Source: an uncultured Fidelibacterota bacterium
GTDB taxonomy: Bacteria > Fidelibacterota > Marinisomatia > Marinisomatales > TCS55
Direction of reading: 5' to 3'
Assembly: GCA_913041075.1 (NCBI GenBank)
Contig: CAJWGZ010000004.1
Location: forward strand, 1 to 27,977
Length of the DNA stretch: 27,977 nt
The position numbers and the translations under genes are program-made. Below are positions 1 to 7,977 of this stretch, piece after piece (within the stretch, counting starts at the first letter, position 1; every line of letters begins with the position of its first letter). The notes beneath the pieces were generated by a model, which was given only the letters and a program-made list of their open reading frames with translations, did no database searches and was not told the DNA's origin.

Positions 1-1
1 C

Positions 2-346
2 GCTGGTGAAATAAATGAAAAGATGAATACAAATTCCTGGGTGGATAATTTCCGGAAAGATAAAGCGGTAGAACAGGAATTGATTCCAGCGGTAAGCGAA
101 CCGTTAGAATCCTTGCCCATGTACAGCGTTATTGAGCCATGGATAAAAGAAAATATTTCAAATTCTGGTTCTATAAAGTATATAAAATGGTATGATCCAT
201 ATATCAGGGGTAATTTTCATTTACAGCGAGTTCGCTATAGTATATTGACTAATCAAGACGAATTGTTGATTGATGAGCGCGAGTTCAAATTTTGGGATGG
301 AAAGCTATATTCTGTTTTTGATAATCAAGGTACCCAACTGCAGTAA
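2..346 (+). CDS. C-terminal part of an uncharacterised protein (runs off the left edge)
   Basis: The frame is open from the first complete codon of the window to a TAA stop, so this is probably the tail of a longer gene. The first internal ATG is at 23. The visible part is about 114 residues. It is charged at first (WVDNFRKDKAVEQE), then has an aromatic, beta-rich stretch (IKYIKWYDPYIRGNF, FKFWDGKLYSVF). There is no membrane segment in the visible part. I do not recognise the family. The ending looks like a small domain of alternating beta strands, perhaps the C-terminal domain of a periplasmic or cytoplasmic protein. A gap of about 90 bp separates it from the next gene. A complete gene starting at 23 is possible, but no good ribosome binding site is visible for it. 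Confidence 0.6.
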   Translation, partial: AGEINEKMNTNSWVDNFRKDKAVEQELIPAVSEPLESLPMYSVIEPWIKENISNSGSIKYIKWYDPYIRGNFHLQRVRYSILTNQDELLIDEREFKFWDGKLYSVFDNQGTQLQ

Positions 347-368
347 AGCTGTCCAATTTATTTAGCTG

Positions 369-398
369 TTGTTGGCTTACACCACTTATCGTTACAAT
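369..398 (+). promoter_or_regulatory. Candidate sigma70-type promoter for the MORN-repeat gene
   Basis: A TTGTTG box at 369-374 is followed after 18 nt by TACAAT at 393-398, in the short gap before the GTG start at 435. The -10 match is good and the -35 match is moderate. The consensus used by this lineage is unknown, so this is only a candidate. A small AT-rich hairpin (ACAAT/ATTGT at 408-421) follows it. Confidence 0.3.
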
Positions 399-434
399 AA
401 ATTTCCGACAATCAAAATTGTTTAATTCTGCAAA

Positions 435-1370
435 GTGAAAATACCTATCATTTTATTTTCAATAATGACATTTGCAGTAGCTGAGGTTCGTGTAAATATT
501 GACAGCCTAGTGATCCGAGAAGACCTTGATAGTAAAGGTCGGAGGTATTTACCAAAAACAAAAATACCCTTTAAGGGATTGGTATATAATGAATATCCTA
601 ACGGACAGGTAGAATTTGAAGGACCACTCGAATCTGGTTTACAGCATGGTACTTGGGTATGGTGGTATCCAACCGGTGAGAAAAAATCAGAAATTACTTT
701 TTCAAACAATTTAAGGCATGGCCACGGACGATCTTACTTTGAATCTGGAAATTTGCGGGAATCAGGAAGTTATCTAGAGGATAAAAAGGAGGGCCTCTGG
801 ACGCAATATTATGAATCAGACAAGAAATTGTCTGAGACGAATTATAAAAATGATATATTGCATGGTCGGTTGACTATTTGGCACGAGAATGGCAGGAAAA
901 AAAGGGAAGTGTTTTACACCAAAGGCAAGAAGCACCAGTGGGAGCTTGGGTGGTACGCAGATGGCAGTCATCGTTTAAAATTATATTGGTATCTCGGAAT
1001 GCAAGATGGTCAACAAATAGCCTGGTACAATAACGGTCAAAAGGAATATCATTACACATTCGATAATGGCATCTGGGTTGGTGATATTAATGAATGGTAT
1101 GAGAATGGTGGTCAGCGGATCAAAGGATCTTTTGTCGATGGGAAACAAACCGGAACTTGGATTTGGTATTTTCCTAATGGTAATTATGCTCTGGAAGGTG
1201 AATATACTAATGGTTTTCCAACAGGTTATTGGCGTTCCTATTCAGAAGATGGCTCAATGATATATAATGAAGAGGAATATGGCGTATGGGTGGAGGATGA
1301 ACTGAAATGGTGGAAAGAAGATTATGCTGGCACTGCGAACCCCGGAGATATGCCTGTTATCCAATATTAA
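435..1370 (+). CDS. Secreted MORN_2-repeat protein (YwqK antitoxin-like family)
   Basis: This 311-residue protein begins at a GTG codon. An in-frame TAA lies just upstream, and starting at the next ATG would remove the signal peptide, so GTG is the best choice. Residues 1-16 form a hydrophobic signal peptide ending AVA. From about residue 45 to 275 there are eight or more repeats of about 23 residues of the type GxWxWWYxNGxxxxEGxYxxG, for example GTWVWWYPTGEKK, GLWTQYYESDKK and GTWIWYFPNGN. This is the MORN_2 pattern found in proteins named YwqK-like antitoxins. The repeats make an extended beta-hairpin ladder, probably for binding. No toxin partner is adjacent and the protein is exported, so a toxin-antitoxin role is unlikely. 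The exact role is unknown. Confidence 0.8.
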   Translation: MKIPIILFSIMTFAVAEVRVNIDSLVIREDLDSKGRRYLPKTKIPFKGLVYNEYPNGQVEFEGPLESGLQHGTWVWWYPTGEKKSEITFSNNLRHGHGRSYFESGNLRESGSYLEDKKEGLWTQYYESDKKLSETNYKNDILHGRLTIWHENGRKKREVFYTKGKKHQWELGWYADGSHRLKLYWYLGMQDGQQIAWYNNGQKEYHYTFDNGIWVGDINEWYENGGQRIKGSFVDGKQTGTWIWYFPNGNYALEGEYTNGFPTGYWRSYSEDGSMIYNEEEYGVWVEDELKWWKEDYAGTANPGDMPVIQY

Positions 1371-1391
1371 TTAATACAAGGAATTAGTTCG

Positions 1392-1664
1392 ATGAGTAAT
1401 ATTGTTATTAAAAAACTTTCCGATGTTGAAGTAGATAATATGGGTATTTTAAACTGGCCTATCTGGACCTGTGAGGTCTCAGAATTCCCATGGAAATATG
1501 ACGTGGAAGAATCTTGTTTAATTTTAGAAGGGGAAGTGTATGTGGCCGCTGGTTCAGATACTGTGCAAATTAAAGCGGGGGATTTTGTTATTTTTCCGAA
1601 AGGATTAGCCTGCGTCTGGCGGGTCACCAAATCAATCAGGAAACATTACCAATTCGGTGGATGA
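1392..1664 (+). CDS. Small cupin-domain protein (Cupin_3/DUF861 type)
   Basis: This protein of 90 residues is a single cupin barrel. Features are an N-terminal WPIWTCEVSEFPWKY strand pair, then a turn CLILEGEVYVAAG and KAGDFVIFPKGLACVW, the usual second cupin motif (G-D-x-x-x-F-P-x-G) of the EutQ/ureidoglycine-aminohydrolase-like Cupin_3 group. The histidines of the first metal-binding motif are largely missing, as is common in this subgroup, so enzymatic activity cannot be claimed. A clear ribosome binding site (AAGGA at 1378-1382) precedes the ATG by 9 nt. It is 21 nt after the MORN gene and 24 nt before the next membrane protein, suggesting co-transcription. The substrate is unknown. Confidence 0.8.
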   Translation: MSNIVIKKLSDVEVDNMGILNWPIWTCEVSEFPWKYDVEESCLILEGEVYVAAGSDTVQIKAGDFVIFPKGLACVWRVTKSIRKHYQFGG

Positions 1665-1688
1665 CTAATATTTACTGCTTGAAAATTT

Positions 1689-2432
1689 ATGCGTGAATCT
1701 GTCGCAGAATACCTGAAAACGTACGACCCCTTTGTATTATTTGGACCAAGTCATATTGCGGCGATTATTGTAGCATTATTCCTGGTCATTTTTCTACCCA
1801 TTTACGCCCGGCAGAAACTATCCGAGCAGCAACAGCACCTAGTGGGAAGTGTTATTGGTTATTGCGTGATGAGTAGTTACTTAATATGGGTAATCTTGGA
1901 ATTAATCGCAGGTACATTTGATGTAAAATTACATTTACCCATCCATCTCTGCCGCTTGGCCAATTTACTGATCCCCCTAGTAATGGTCAGACGCAGCTAT
2001 TTTTTCTATGAAATACTGTATTTCTGGGGTCTATCTATAATGATCCAGCCTGTTCTTACACCTGATATCGCCGCCGGTTTCCCCCATTTTCAATACTGGC
2101 GGTTTTGGTTTGCTCATCATGGCATGATACTAGCCTTGATTTACGCCACCGTTGTTTATGATATGCGACCAACAATCGCCAGTGTCTGGAAAGCGATGCT
2201 GGCCATGAATATCTTTTTGATCATTGCAATAATTGCCAATCTTTTACTTGGTGCGAATTATTTCTGGATTTGCGGTAAACCTGTTAACGAATTAGGAGAA
2301 CATGTGCCGAGTTTATTGGATTATTTGGGACCATGGCCATGGTATATTCTTGCGGCTGAATTTGTTGCTTTAGCACATTTCTTGGTAGCTTTTGTGCCAT
2401 TTCTTTTTTTAAGCAGAGGAAGGCGAGAATAA
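1689..2432 (+). CDS. TIGR02206/YwaF family integral membrane protein
   Basis: This 247-residue polytopic membrane protein has about seven hydrophobic segments. Diagnostic family features are the N-terminal FVLFGPSHIAAI, the HLPIHLCRLANLL segment with conserved His and Cys, WFAHHGM in the middle, and the C-terminal GANYFWICGKP followed by LDYLGPWPWYI. These match the YwaF/TIGR02206 family, whose function is unknown. The stop codon overlaps the next start by one base (TAATG at 2430-2434), so translation with oligopeptidase B is probably coupled. No ribosome binding site is obvious. The conserved His/Cys pattern within the membrane hints at metal or haem binding, but that is speculation. Confidence 0.85.
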   Translation: MRESVAEYLKTYDPFVLFGPSHIAAIIVALFLVIFLPIYARQKLSEQQQHLVGSVIGYCVMSSYLIWVILELIAGTFDVKLHLPIHLCRLANLLIPLVMVRRSYFFYEILYFWGLSIMIQPVLTPDIAAGFPHFQYWRFWFAHHGMILALIYATVVYDMRPTIASVWKAMLAMNIFLIIAIIANLLLGANYFWICGKPVNELGEHVPSLLDYLGPWPWYILAAEFVALAHFLVAFVPFLFLSRGRRE

Positions 2433-4603
2433 TGAATCGAAATTTCACGTGGTATGCCGTAATGGTAATAATAATGGTACTTTACTATTATGCAAAACAA
2501 ACTGAGAGATATGATATGAAACCACCGGTCGCAAAGCAAAATCCTTATAAGACCACCCTTCATGGGCAAGAAAGGATTGATAATTATCACTGGATTCGTC
2601 TAACGGATGAACAAAAATTGGCAAAAAATATAGAGGGTTGGCCTGATGATCAAACAATGCAAGTTGTGGATTATATAAAAAAAGAAAATGAGTACACTCA
2701 GACCCAACTGAGGCATACGAAGAATCTGCAGAAAAAATTATATAGTGAAATTATTAGCCGGATAAAAAAAGACGATGTATCCGTCCCATACCTAGATAAT
2801 GATTACTGGTATTACACCCGTTATGAAAAAGGCAAGGAATACCCCATTTATTGTCGCAAGAGAGAATCCCTGGAAAATCCGGAAGAGGTTATGATCAATG
2901 TAAACGATTGGGCGAAAGGACATGACTATTTTTCATTAACGAATTTATCTGTAAGTCCGAACAATAAATTTTTAGCTTTTGGTGTTGATACCTTAAGCCG
3001 CCGCATCTACACGATTAAAATAAAAGATTTGCAAACAGGCGAACTATTGATGGATGAAATTCATGGAACGGAAGATGCAGTGGCTTGGGCAAACGATAAT
3101 GCAACTTTTTTCTATACGGTAAAAAATGAGATAACTCTATTATCAGAACATATCGACCGGCATAAACTGGGCACACTCCAAACAGATGATGTCCGGGTTT
3201 ACACGGAAAAGGATGATTCATTCTATATTGGTGTTGGTCGCTCAAAATCAGATAAATACATCATCATCTACAACAGTAGTACGCTGATTAGCGATTATTA
3301 CATCCTAAATGCTAATGACCCGGTAGGGAAATTCAGACAATTCTCCCCTAGGGAAACAGAACATGAATATACAATAGAACACTACAATGATAAGTTTTAC
3401 ATCGTAACCAACTGGAATGCCATGAATTTTCGATTAATGGAAACACCTGAGAATGCCACAACAAAACAAAACTGGAAGGAAGTGATACCTCATCGCAAAG
3501 ATGTAATGGTAAGTGGTATCGATGTATTTGCGGATCACCTGGTCATCAGTGAGCGCCGGGATGGTTTGCGGCAAATTCGAGTAATTGATCAGCGCAATGG
3601 GAATGAACATTATCTGGATTTTGGTGAAGCAGTCTATTCTGCTTATCCATCTGTGAATCCATCATTTAATACCAATGTTCTCAGGTATCAGTTTTCTTCA
3701 CTGATTACACCCCGATCAACCTTTGATTATGATATGGATATGAAAGTATCCACTTTGTTGAAACAATCAGAAGTAGTTGGCGGGCACGATCCTGCGGACT
3801 ATCATTCTGAACGATTGTATGCCAAGGTAAGAGATGGGAAAAAAGTCCCTATTTCAATTGTCTATAAGAAAGGATTTAAAAAAAACGGACAAGGCAACCT
3901 GTTATTGTATGCTTATGGTTCATATGGCAGCACAAACGATCCATCATTCAGTTCAACCCGGCTGAGCCTATTGGATCGCGGCTTTGCTTATGCAATTGCC
4001 CACATTCGTGGCAGCCAAACGTATGGGCGACCTTGGTATGAGGATGGGAAAATGTTTCATAAAATGAATACTTTTACTGATTTTGTGGATTGCAGTAAAT
4101 ATTTAATTCAGAATAATTATACTGATCCGGGGCATTTATTTGCCATGGGGGGCAGTGCAGGTGGATTATTGATGGGTGCTGTTGTCAATTTAGCCCCCGA
4201 ATTATATCGTGGTGTAATTGCGGCAGTACCATTTGTCGATGTGATCAATACGATGTTGGATGCCTCAATACCACTCACATCAAATGAATGGGATGAATGG
4301 GGCAATCCTAGGAAAAAGGATGAATATGAATACATGATGACATATTCACCATATGACAATGTATATAATGCGGCCTATCCGAATATGCTTGTTACAGCAG
4401 GCTATTTTGATTCTCAAGTCCAGTATTGGGAACCGGTAAAATGGGTAGCCAAATTGCGGGATTACAAAGTTGGTGAAAATGTCTTGTACCTGCATACCAA
4501 CATGGATGCAGGTCACGGTGGCAAATCGGGTAGATTCCTCCGTTACAAAGAATTGTCCTTGAAATATGCTTTTATGCTTGATTTAGCAGGGATGAAATAC
4601 TAG
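2432..4603 (+). CDS. ptrB: Oligopeptidase B (S9A prolyl-oligopeptidase family) with N-terminal membrane segment
   Basis: This is a serine peptidase of 723 residues, longer than the roughly 690 of typical oligopeptidase B. It cleaves short peptides after basic residues. From about residue 35 (PYKTTLHGQERIDNYHWIR) to 420 lies the seven-bladed propeller, followed by the alpha/beta-hydrolase domain. The catalytic triad is visible: Ser575 in GGSAGG, Asp660 in GYFDSQVQYWEP and His695 in DAGHGG. The segment SIPLTSNEWDEWGNP is typical of oligopeptidase B rather than prolyl oligopeptidase. The first 28 residues include a hydrophobic stretch (WYAVMVIIMVLYYYA), so the enzyme may be anchored and face the periplasm. 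An ATG at 2516 (residue 29) would give a cytoplasmic version. The start overlaps the stop of the preceding membrane protein. Confidence 0.92.
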   Translation: MNRNFTWYAVMVIIMVLYYYAKQTERYDMKPPVAKQNPYKTTLHGQERIDNYHWIRLTDEQKLAKNIEGWPDDQTMQVVDYIKKENEYTQTQLRHTKNLQKKLYSEIISRIKKDDVSVPYLDNDYWYYTRYEKGKEYPIYCRKRESLENPEEVMINVNDWAKGHDYFSLTNLSVSPNNKFLAFGVDTLSRRIYTIKIKDLQTGELLMDEIHGTEDAVAWANDNATFFYTVKNEITLLSEHIDRHKLGTLQTDDVRVYTEKDDSFYIGVGRSKSDKYIIIYNSSTLISDYYILNANDPVGKFRQFSPRETEHEYTIEHYNDKFYIVTNWNAMNFRLMETPENATTKQNWKEVIPHRKDVMVSGIDVFADHLVISERRDGLRQIRVIDQRNGNEHYLDFGEAVYSAYPSVNPSFNTNVLRYQFSSLITPRSTFDYDMDMKVSTLLKQSEVVGGHDPADYHSERLYAKVRDGKKVPISIVYKKGFKKNGQGNLLLYAYGSYGSTNDPSFSSTRLSLLDRGFAYAIAHIRGSQTYGRPWYEDGKMFHKMNTFTDFVDCSKYLIQNNYTDPGHLFAMGGSAGGLLMGAVVNLAPELYRGVIAAVPFVDVINTMLDASIPLTSNEWDEWGNPRKKDEYEYMMTYSPYDNVYNAAYPNMLVTAGYFDSQVQYWEPVKWVAKLRDYKVGENVLYLHTNMDAGHGGKSGRFLRYKELSLKYAFMLDLAGMKY

Positions 4604-4618
4604 TATTTTTTACCTCTC

Positions 4619-5986
4619 ATGACACTTAGATCGGTGAATCCTGCCACAGGGAATACTCTGCAATCGTTTGTAGAAATGACGGAAGATAAAGTTAATGCTA
4701 TAGTAGAATGTGTTCACGGAGCTTTTAACGGATGGCGTAAAACAAGTTTTTCGTTTCGTGCAGAACGAATGAAAAAAGTAGCCCATCTCTTACGAGACGG
4801 GAAAGAGGAATTCGGTACCCTGATGACTGAAGAAATGGGTAAACCCTATAAACAGAGTATAGCCGAGGTGGAAAAATGCGCTTGGGTTTGTGAATATTAT
4901 GCGGATAATGCAGAAAATTTTTTGTCCAATAAGGATATTGAAACGGAAGCATCCAACAGTTTTGTGTCCTATCAACCCATTGGGATTGTATTAGCTGTTA
5001 TGCCTTGGAATTTTCCATTCTGGCAGGTCTTCCGGTTTGCAGTGCCGGCGCTGATGGCAGGTAATGCCGGTATTTTAAAACATGCATCAAATGTACAAGG
5101 CTGTGCCCAGGCGATCGAAGATATATTTACTGCTGCAGATTTTCCAGATAATCTCTTTAAAAACTTAGTGATTGGGTCAGATAAGGTTGAAAATGTTATC
5201 AAGAATCCATTGGTAAAAGCAGTGACCCTTACTGGCAGTACTCTTGCTGGTAAGGCTGTAGCCTCATTAGCCGGTTCGATGCTGAAAAAGACTGTTTTAG
5301 AACTGGGAGGAAGTGATCCATATGTAATATTGGAAGATGCAGATCTGGATCAGGCAGTTAACGCCTGCATTGCTGGAAGAATGCTGAATACAGGCCAAAG
5401 TTGTATCGCGGCAAAGCGTTTCATTGTGGTCGAACCATGCCGGCCTGAATTTACTGATAAGGTAGCCAAGAAGATCAAGAATATGAATATGGGAGATCCG
5501 CTTGACCCAACTATTGATATTGGTCCCATGGTGAATATTTTAGCTCGAGATGAATTGCATCAGCAAGTGATTACTAGTCTGGATAAAGGTGCCGTGTTAG
5601 TTACAGGGGGCATTATTCCTGAATCACCCGGCTCTTTTTATCCGCCAACGCTGCTTGTGGATGTGGTACCGGGTATGCCCGCTTTTGATGATGAGCTGTT
5701 CGGCCCGGTTGCCGTAATTATCGCAGCAAAAGATGAACAGCAGGCCCTTGAACTTGCCAACCAGACAAAATTTGGGCTCGGTGCGGCTGTATTTACCACC
5801 GATTTTCAAAAAGGAAAAAAGATCGCCACGGAGGTCTTGGAAGCAGGTTGTTGCTTTGTAAATGATTTTGTGAAATCAGATCCGCGCCTGCCATTTGGCG
5901 GTATAAAAGAATCTGGTTATGGTCGTGAATTATCGGAATTTGGTATTCATGAATTTGTAAACATTAAAACGGTGGTAATTCAATGA
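4619..5986 (+). CDS. NAD(P)-dependent succinate-semialdehyde dehydrogenase-like aldehyde dehydrogenase
   Basis: This is a full-length aldehyde dehydrogenase of 455 residues that oxidises an aldehyde to an acid, most likely succinate semialdehyde to succinate. The fold markers are all present: MPWNFPFWQVFRFAVPALMA with the cofactor-site Asn, the GS(T) loop in LTGSTLAGKAV, the general base Glu228 in LELGGSDP, the nucleophile Cys262 in NTGQSCIAAKRF, EELFGP-like DELFGPVAVI, and the C-terminal PFGGIKESGYGREL. The length and the missing N-terminal extension match the Sad/YneI branch rather than GabD. It is 15 nt after oligopeptidase B and overlaps the next gene by 4 nt (ATGA). No GABA aminotransferase is nearby, so the substrate is inferred from family similarity only. 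Confidence 0.9.
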   Translation: MTLRSVNPATGNTLQSFVEMTEDKVNAIVECVHGAFNGWRKTSFSFRAERMKKVAHLLRDGKEEFGTLMTEEMGKPYKQSIAEVEKCAWVCEYYADNAENFLSNKDIETEASNSFVSYQPIGIVLAVMPWNFPFWQVFRFAVPALMAGNAGILKHASNVQGCAQAIEDIFTAADFPDNLFKNLVIGSDKVENVIKNPLVKAVTLTGSTLAGKAVASLAGSMLKKTVLELGGSDPYVILEDADLDQAVNACIAGRMLNTGQSCIAAKRFIVVEPCRPEFTDKVAKKIKNMNMGDPLDPTIDIGPMVNILARDELHQQVITSLDKGAVLVTGGIIPESPGSFYPPTLLVDVVPGMPAFDDELFGPVAVIIAAKDEQQALELANQTKFGLGAAVFTTDFQKGKKIATEVLEAGCCFVNDFVKSDPRLPFGGIKESGYGRELSEFGIHEFVNIKTVVIQ

Positions 5987-6426
5987 AACGAGTCACCCTT
6001 CTTTTACTAATATTTATTACATACTCACCGGCACAGCAAATGGATCGCCTGTTTTGGAATGGTAGTGATTGGCGTCGGTTAGAGAAATTGGCAGATTATG
6101 ATCTAGAACTGACCTACATGATGAAGATAGCCTATATAAATGGCATATTAGATGGCAGGTTATTTTATTACCTGAAAGCATGGATGATGGAGCAGACTTT
6201 TGCCGATAGTTTGTATGCCGAAACCGTTGATTATCTTACACCCAGAGAATTAGTGAAAGTTCTCGATAATTTTTACGCTGATCCGATCAATGGTTATATC
6301 CCCCTACCTTCAGCAATAATCATCTCTAATATGTTCGGTGAAAGGATTCCAATGGATACAATTAACGAATATATACGTCATTCCAAAGAGTGGATTAACA
6401 GAATGATCCTCGAACAAAAGCAATAA
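5983..6426 (+). CDS. Secreted protein of unknown function, short member of a tandem paralogue pair
   Basis: This 147-residue protein starts in a 4-nt ATGA overlap with the aldehyde dehydrogenase stop. Residues 1-18 form a signal peptide (MKRVTLLLLIFITYSPAQ). The mature part is mostly helical and shares a clear signature with the next gene: FWNGSDWRR, then INGILDGRLFYYLKAW, then ELVKVLDNFYADP and IPLPSAIIISNM. The arrangement (a G-x-x-x-G/D helix, then an LVKVL helix, then a Pro-containing helix) loosely recalls Rap1a-type immunity folds, but the usual cysteines are absent and I make no assignment. It ends soon after the shared region, so it is the minimal form of the domain. Confidence 0.75.
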   Translation: MKRVTLLLLIFITYSPAQQMDRLFWNGSDWRRLEKLADYDLELTYMMKIAYINGILDGRLFYYLKAWMMEQTFADSLYAETVDYLTPRELVKVLDNFYADPINGYIPLPSAIIISNMFGERIPMDTINEYIRHSKEWINRMILEQKQ

Positions 6427-6434
6427 TGTAAGCC

Positions 6435-7478
6435 ATGTTTTCCCGCCCATTAATTATAGTGGGATTTGCTTTTGTATTGCTATGCGGCCAGAGGCAAAAC
6501 CGCGTCTTTTGGGATGGCAGCGATTGGAACCGCATTGCGATCCAGATGAATCAAGAGTCTGAATCGATTTACCGCGTAAAAGCCGCCCATATTAATGGAC
6601 TTTTAGATGGAAGATTATATTATTATTTAAAAGCCTGGGATGTAGAGCCAGTTTTGGCAGAAGATGCCTACGATGATCCGCTGGATCTCTTGCGGCATAA
6701 AGAATTGATTAAAGCACTTGATAATTTTTATTCTGACCCAAAACACAATACAATTCCAGTTATTTCAGCAATTATAATTGCCAACATGCGTATCGGGGGC
6801 ATTACCGAACCAGTTGTATACAAATATATTGAGGAAACACGATTCTGGGCCAATAGTATGAAAGCAGATATTGATTCAATGTCAGTTGAAATCCTTGCAG
6901 CAAAACTCGATAAGCATTTATCAAAACCGTTTGATATAAGTGATAAATATGGTCGTGGACCAGATTATGAGCGCAAACGAGTGTTAAAGCCCAAGTATCC
7001 CCAAGTAGCAGATAAGGGTGATAAAGAAATGACCTGGTATATGCGATTACTCCAAGGCTGGAAGTTTGGTATAACAGGCGGGATTAATCGGTGGAGTGCA
7101 AGTGACAGCGCTGGTTCATCTGGATCAGGTTATAATCTTATAATTAAGACACCGTTTCATTTTGCGACAGAAAAACTCGAAACTCATGTTCGCTTGGAAA
7201 CAGGTGGTATAAAATTCTCAACTAATTTGAATGGCAACCAGACTGCCGCATATGTCCAATTCGGATTACGGGATTCAAATATTCCACTAATAAACCGAAT
7301 GATGTTAGATATTGGAATGGGATCCACATTAGGCAACCCTTCTTTCAGCAGCGGGTTATTGATTACACTAAGGAAGAAAAAGCTAGATCTGATTACTCGC
7401 TATGTATCTGCAAGTTCTACAGCAGAGACAAAATTACCACCTAATTGGATATCTATTTCACTGGGGTTTAATTTTTAA
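6435..7478 (+). CDS. Secreted protein with the same unknown domain plus a beta-rich, barrel-like C-terminal part
   Basis: This protein has 347 residues. A signal peptide covers about residues 1-19. Residues 20-145 align with the preceding gene (FWDGSDWNR, INGLLDGRLYYYLKAW, ELIKALDNFYSDP, IPVISAIIIANM). A charged linker follows (about 150-200, with PDYERKRVLKPKYPQ). Residues about 205-347 are rich in alternating beta strands with Gly/aromatic turns and end in WISISLGFNF. The terminal Phe and amphipathic strands suggest a small outer-membrane beta-barrel. It lies 8 nt after its paralogue and is probably co-translated. I see no known family. A helical periplasmic domain tethered to an outer-membrane barrel is my inference. 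Confidence 0.75.
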   Translation: MFSRPLIIVGFAFVLLCGQRQNRVFWDGSDWNRIAIQMNQESESIYRVKAAHINGLLDGRLYYYLKAWDVEPVLAEDAYDDPLDLLRHKELIKALDNFYSDPKHNTIPVISAIIIANMRIGGITEPVVYKYIEETRFWANSMKADIDSMSVEILAAKLDKHLSKPFDISDKYGRGPDYERKRVLKPKYPQVADKGDKEMTWYMRLLQGWKFGITGGINRWSASDSAGSSGSGYNLIIKTPFHFATEKLETHVRLETGGIKFSTNLNGNQTAAYVQFGLRDSNIPLINRMMLDIGMGSTLGNPSFSSGLLITLRKKKLDLITRYVSASSTAETKLPPNWISISLGFNF

Positions 7479-7873
7479 TCGACCCGGTAGAAACCTATGG
7501 CGGGGTGGTATGTATATACACGGTAGTCATTCGGGAATCGTACTTTAGCGATATAAAATTCAAAACGGTCAGGTTGCCGACGGTTTAGTGAAAAGACCTT
7601 ATCTTTAGAGACTGATTGTTTCGGTTGCAGCGCACCATCCGCAGGCTCTAAAAAAGTGATCCGTTTTTCAGATAATATATCACCTTTACTATTGATGTGT
7701 AATAGAAAACCATCAAGTTCGCTGATATTTCGTTGGGAATTATTATTTATTTGAATGACGATGCGGATCTGTTTATCATTCATGATACGTTGACGAATAT
7801 CGACAGCCAAAAGATCTTTTGGCTCATCGCTATAAAGAGCAGAAAGGAATAAGCAGAATAACAGTATATTCAT
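7475..7873 (-). CDS. Small secreted protein of unknown function
   Basis: This 132-residue protein is convergent with the preceding gene, and the two stop regions overlap by 4 nt. The N-terminus MNILLFCLFLSALYSDEP is a signal peptide. The mature part looks like an immunoglobulin-like beta-sandwich: IRIVIQINNNSQRNISELDGFLLHI, then a KQSVSKDKVFSLNRRQPDRFEFYIAKVRF stretch like a surface-accessibility or protein-binding domain (described here in parts: KQSVSKDKVF; DRFEFYIAKVRF). It resembles the many small periplasmic proteins that carry an FxxH/NxS-type beta domain, but no family can be named. It could act with the barrel protein it faces, although opposite orientation argues against an operon. 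Confidence 0.65.
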   Translation of the reverse strand: MNILLFCLFLSALYSDEPKDLLAVDIRQRIMNDKQIRIVIQINNNSQRNISELDGFLLHINSKGDILSEKRITFLEPADGALQPKQSVSKDKVFSLNRRQPDRFEFYIAKVRFPNDYRVYTYHPAIGFYRVD

Positions 7874-7977
7874 ATGTAAACTTCGCCAGCGTACGAGAAA
7901 AACAAAAGGAAAACTAATTATTGGGAACCAAATATTTCACATAACCGTATTATTGAAACAATTATTCCTTACCGCAC

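Noticed and set aside
435..1370. Toxin-antitoxin module based on the YwqK similarity
   Set aside because: There is no toxin-like neighbour, and the protein carries a signal peptide.
5983..7478. The two paralogues as one gene broken by a frameshift
   Set aside because: Each has its own signal peptide and a full copy of the shared domain, so this is a duplication.
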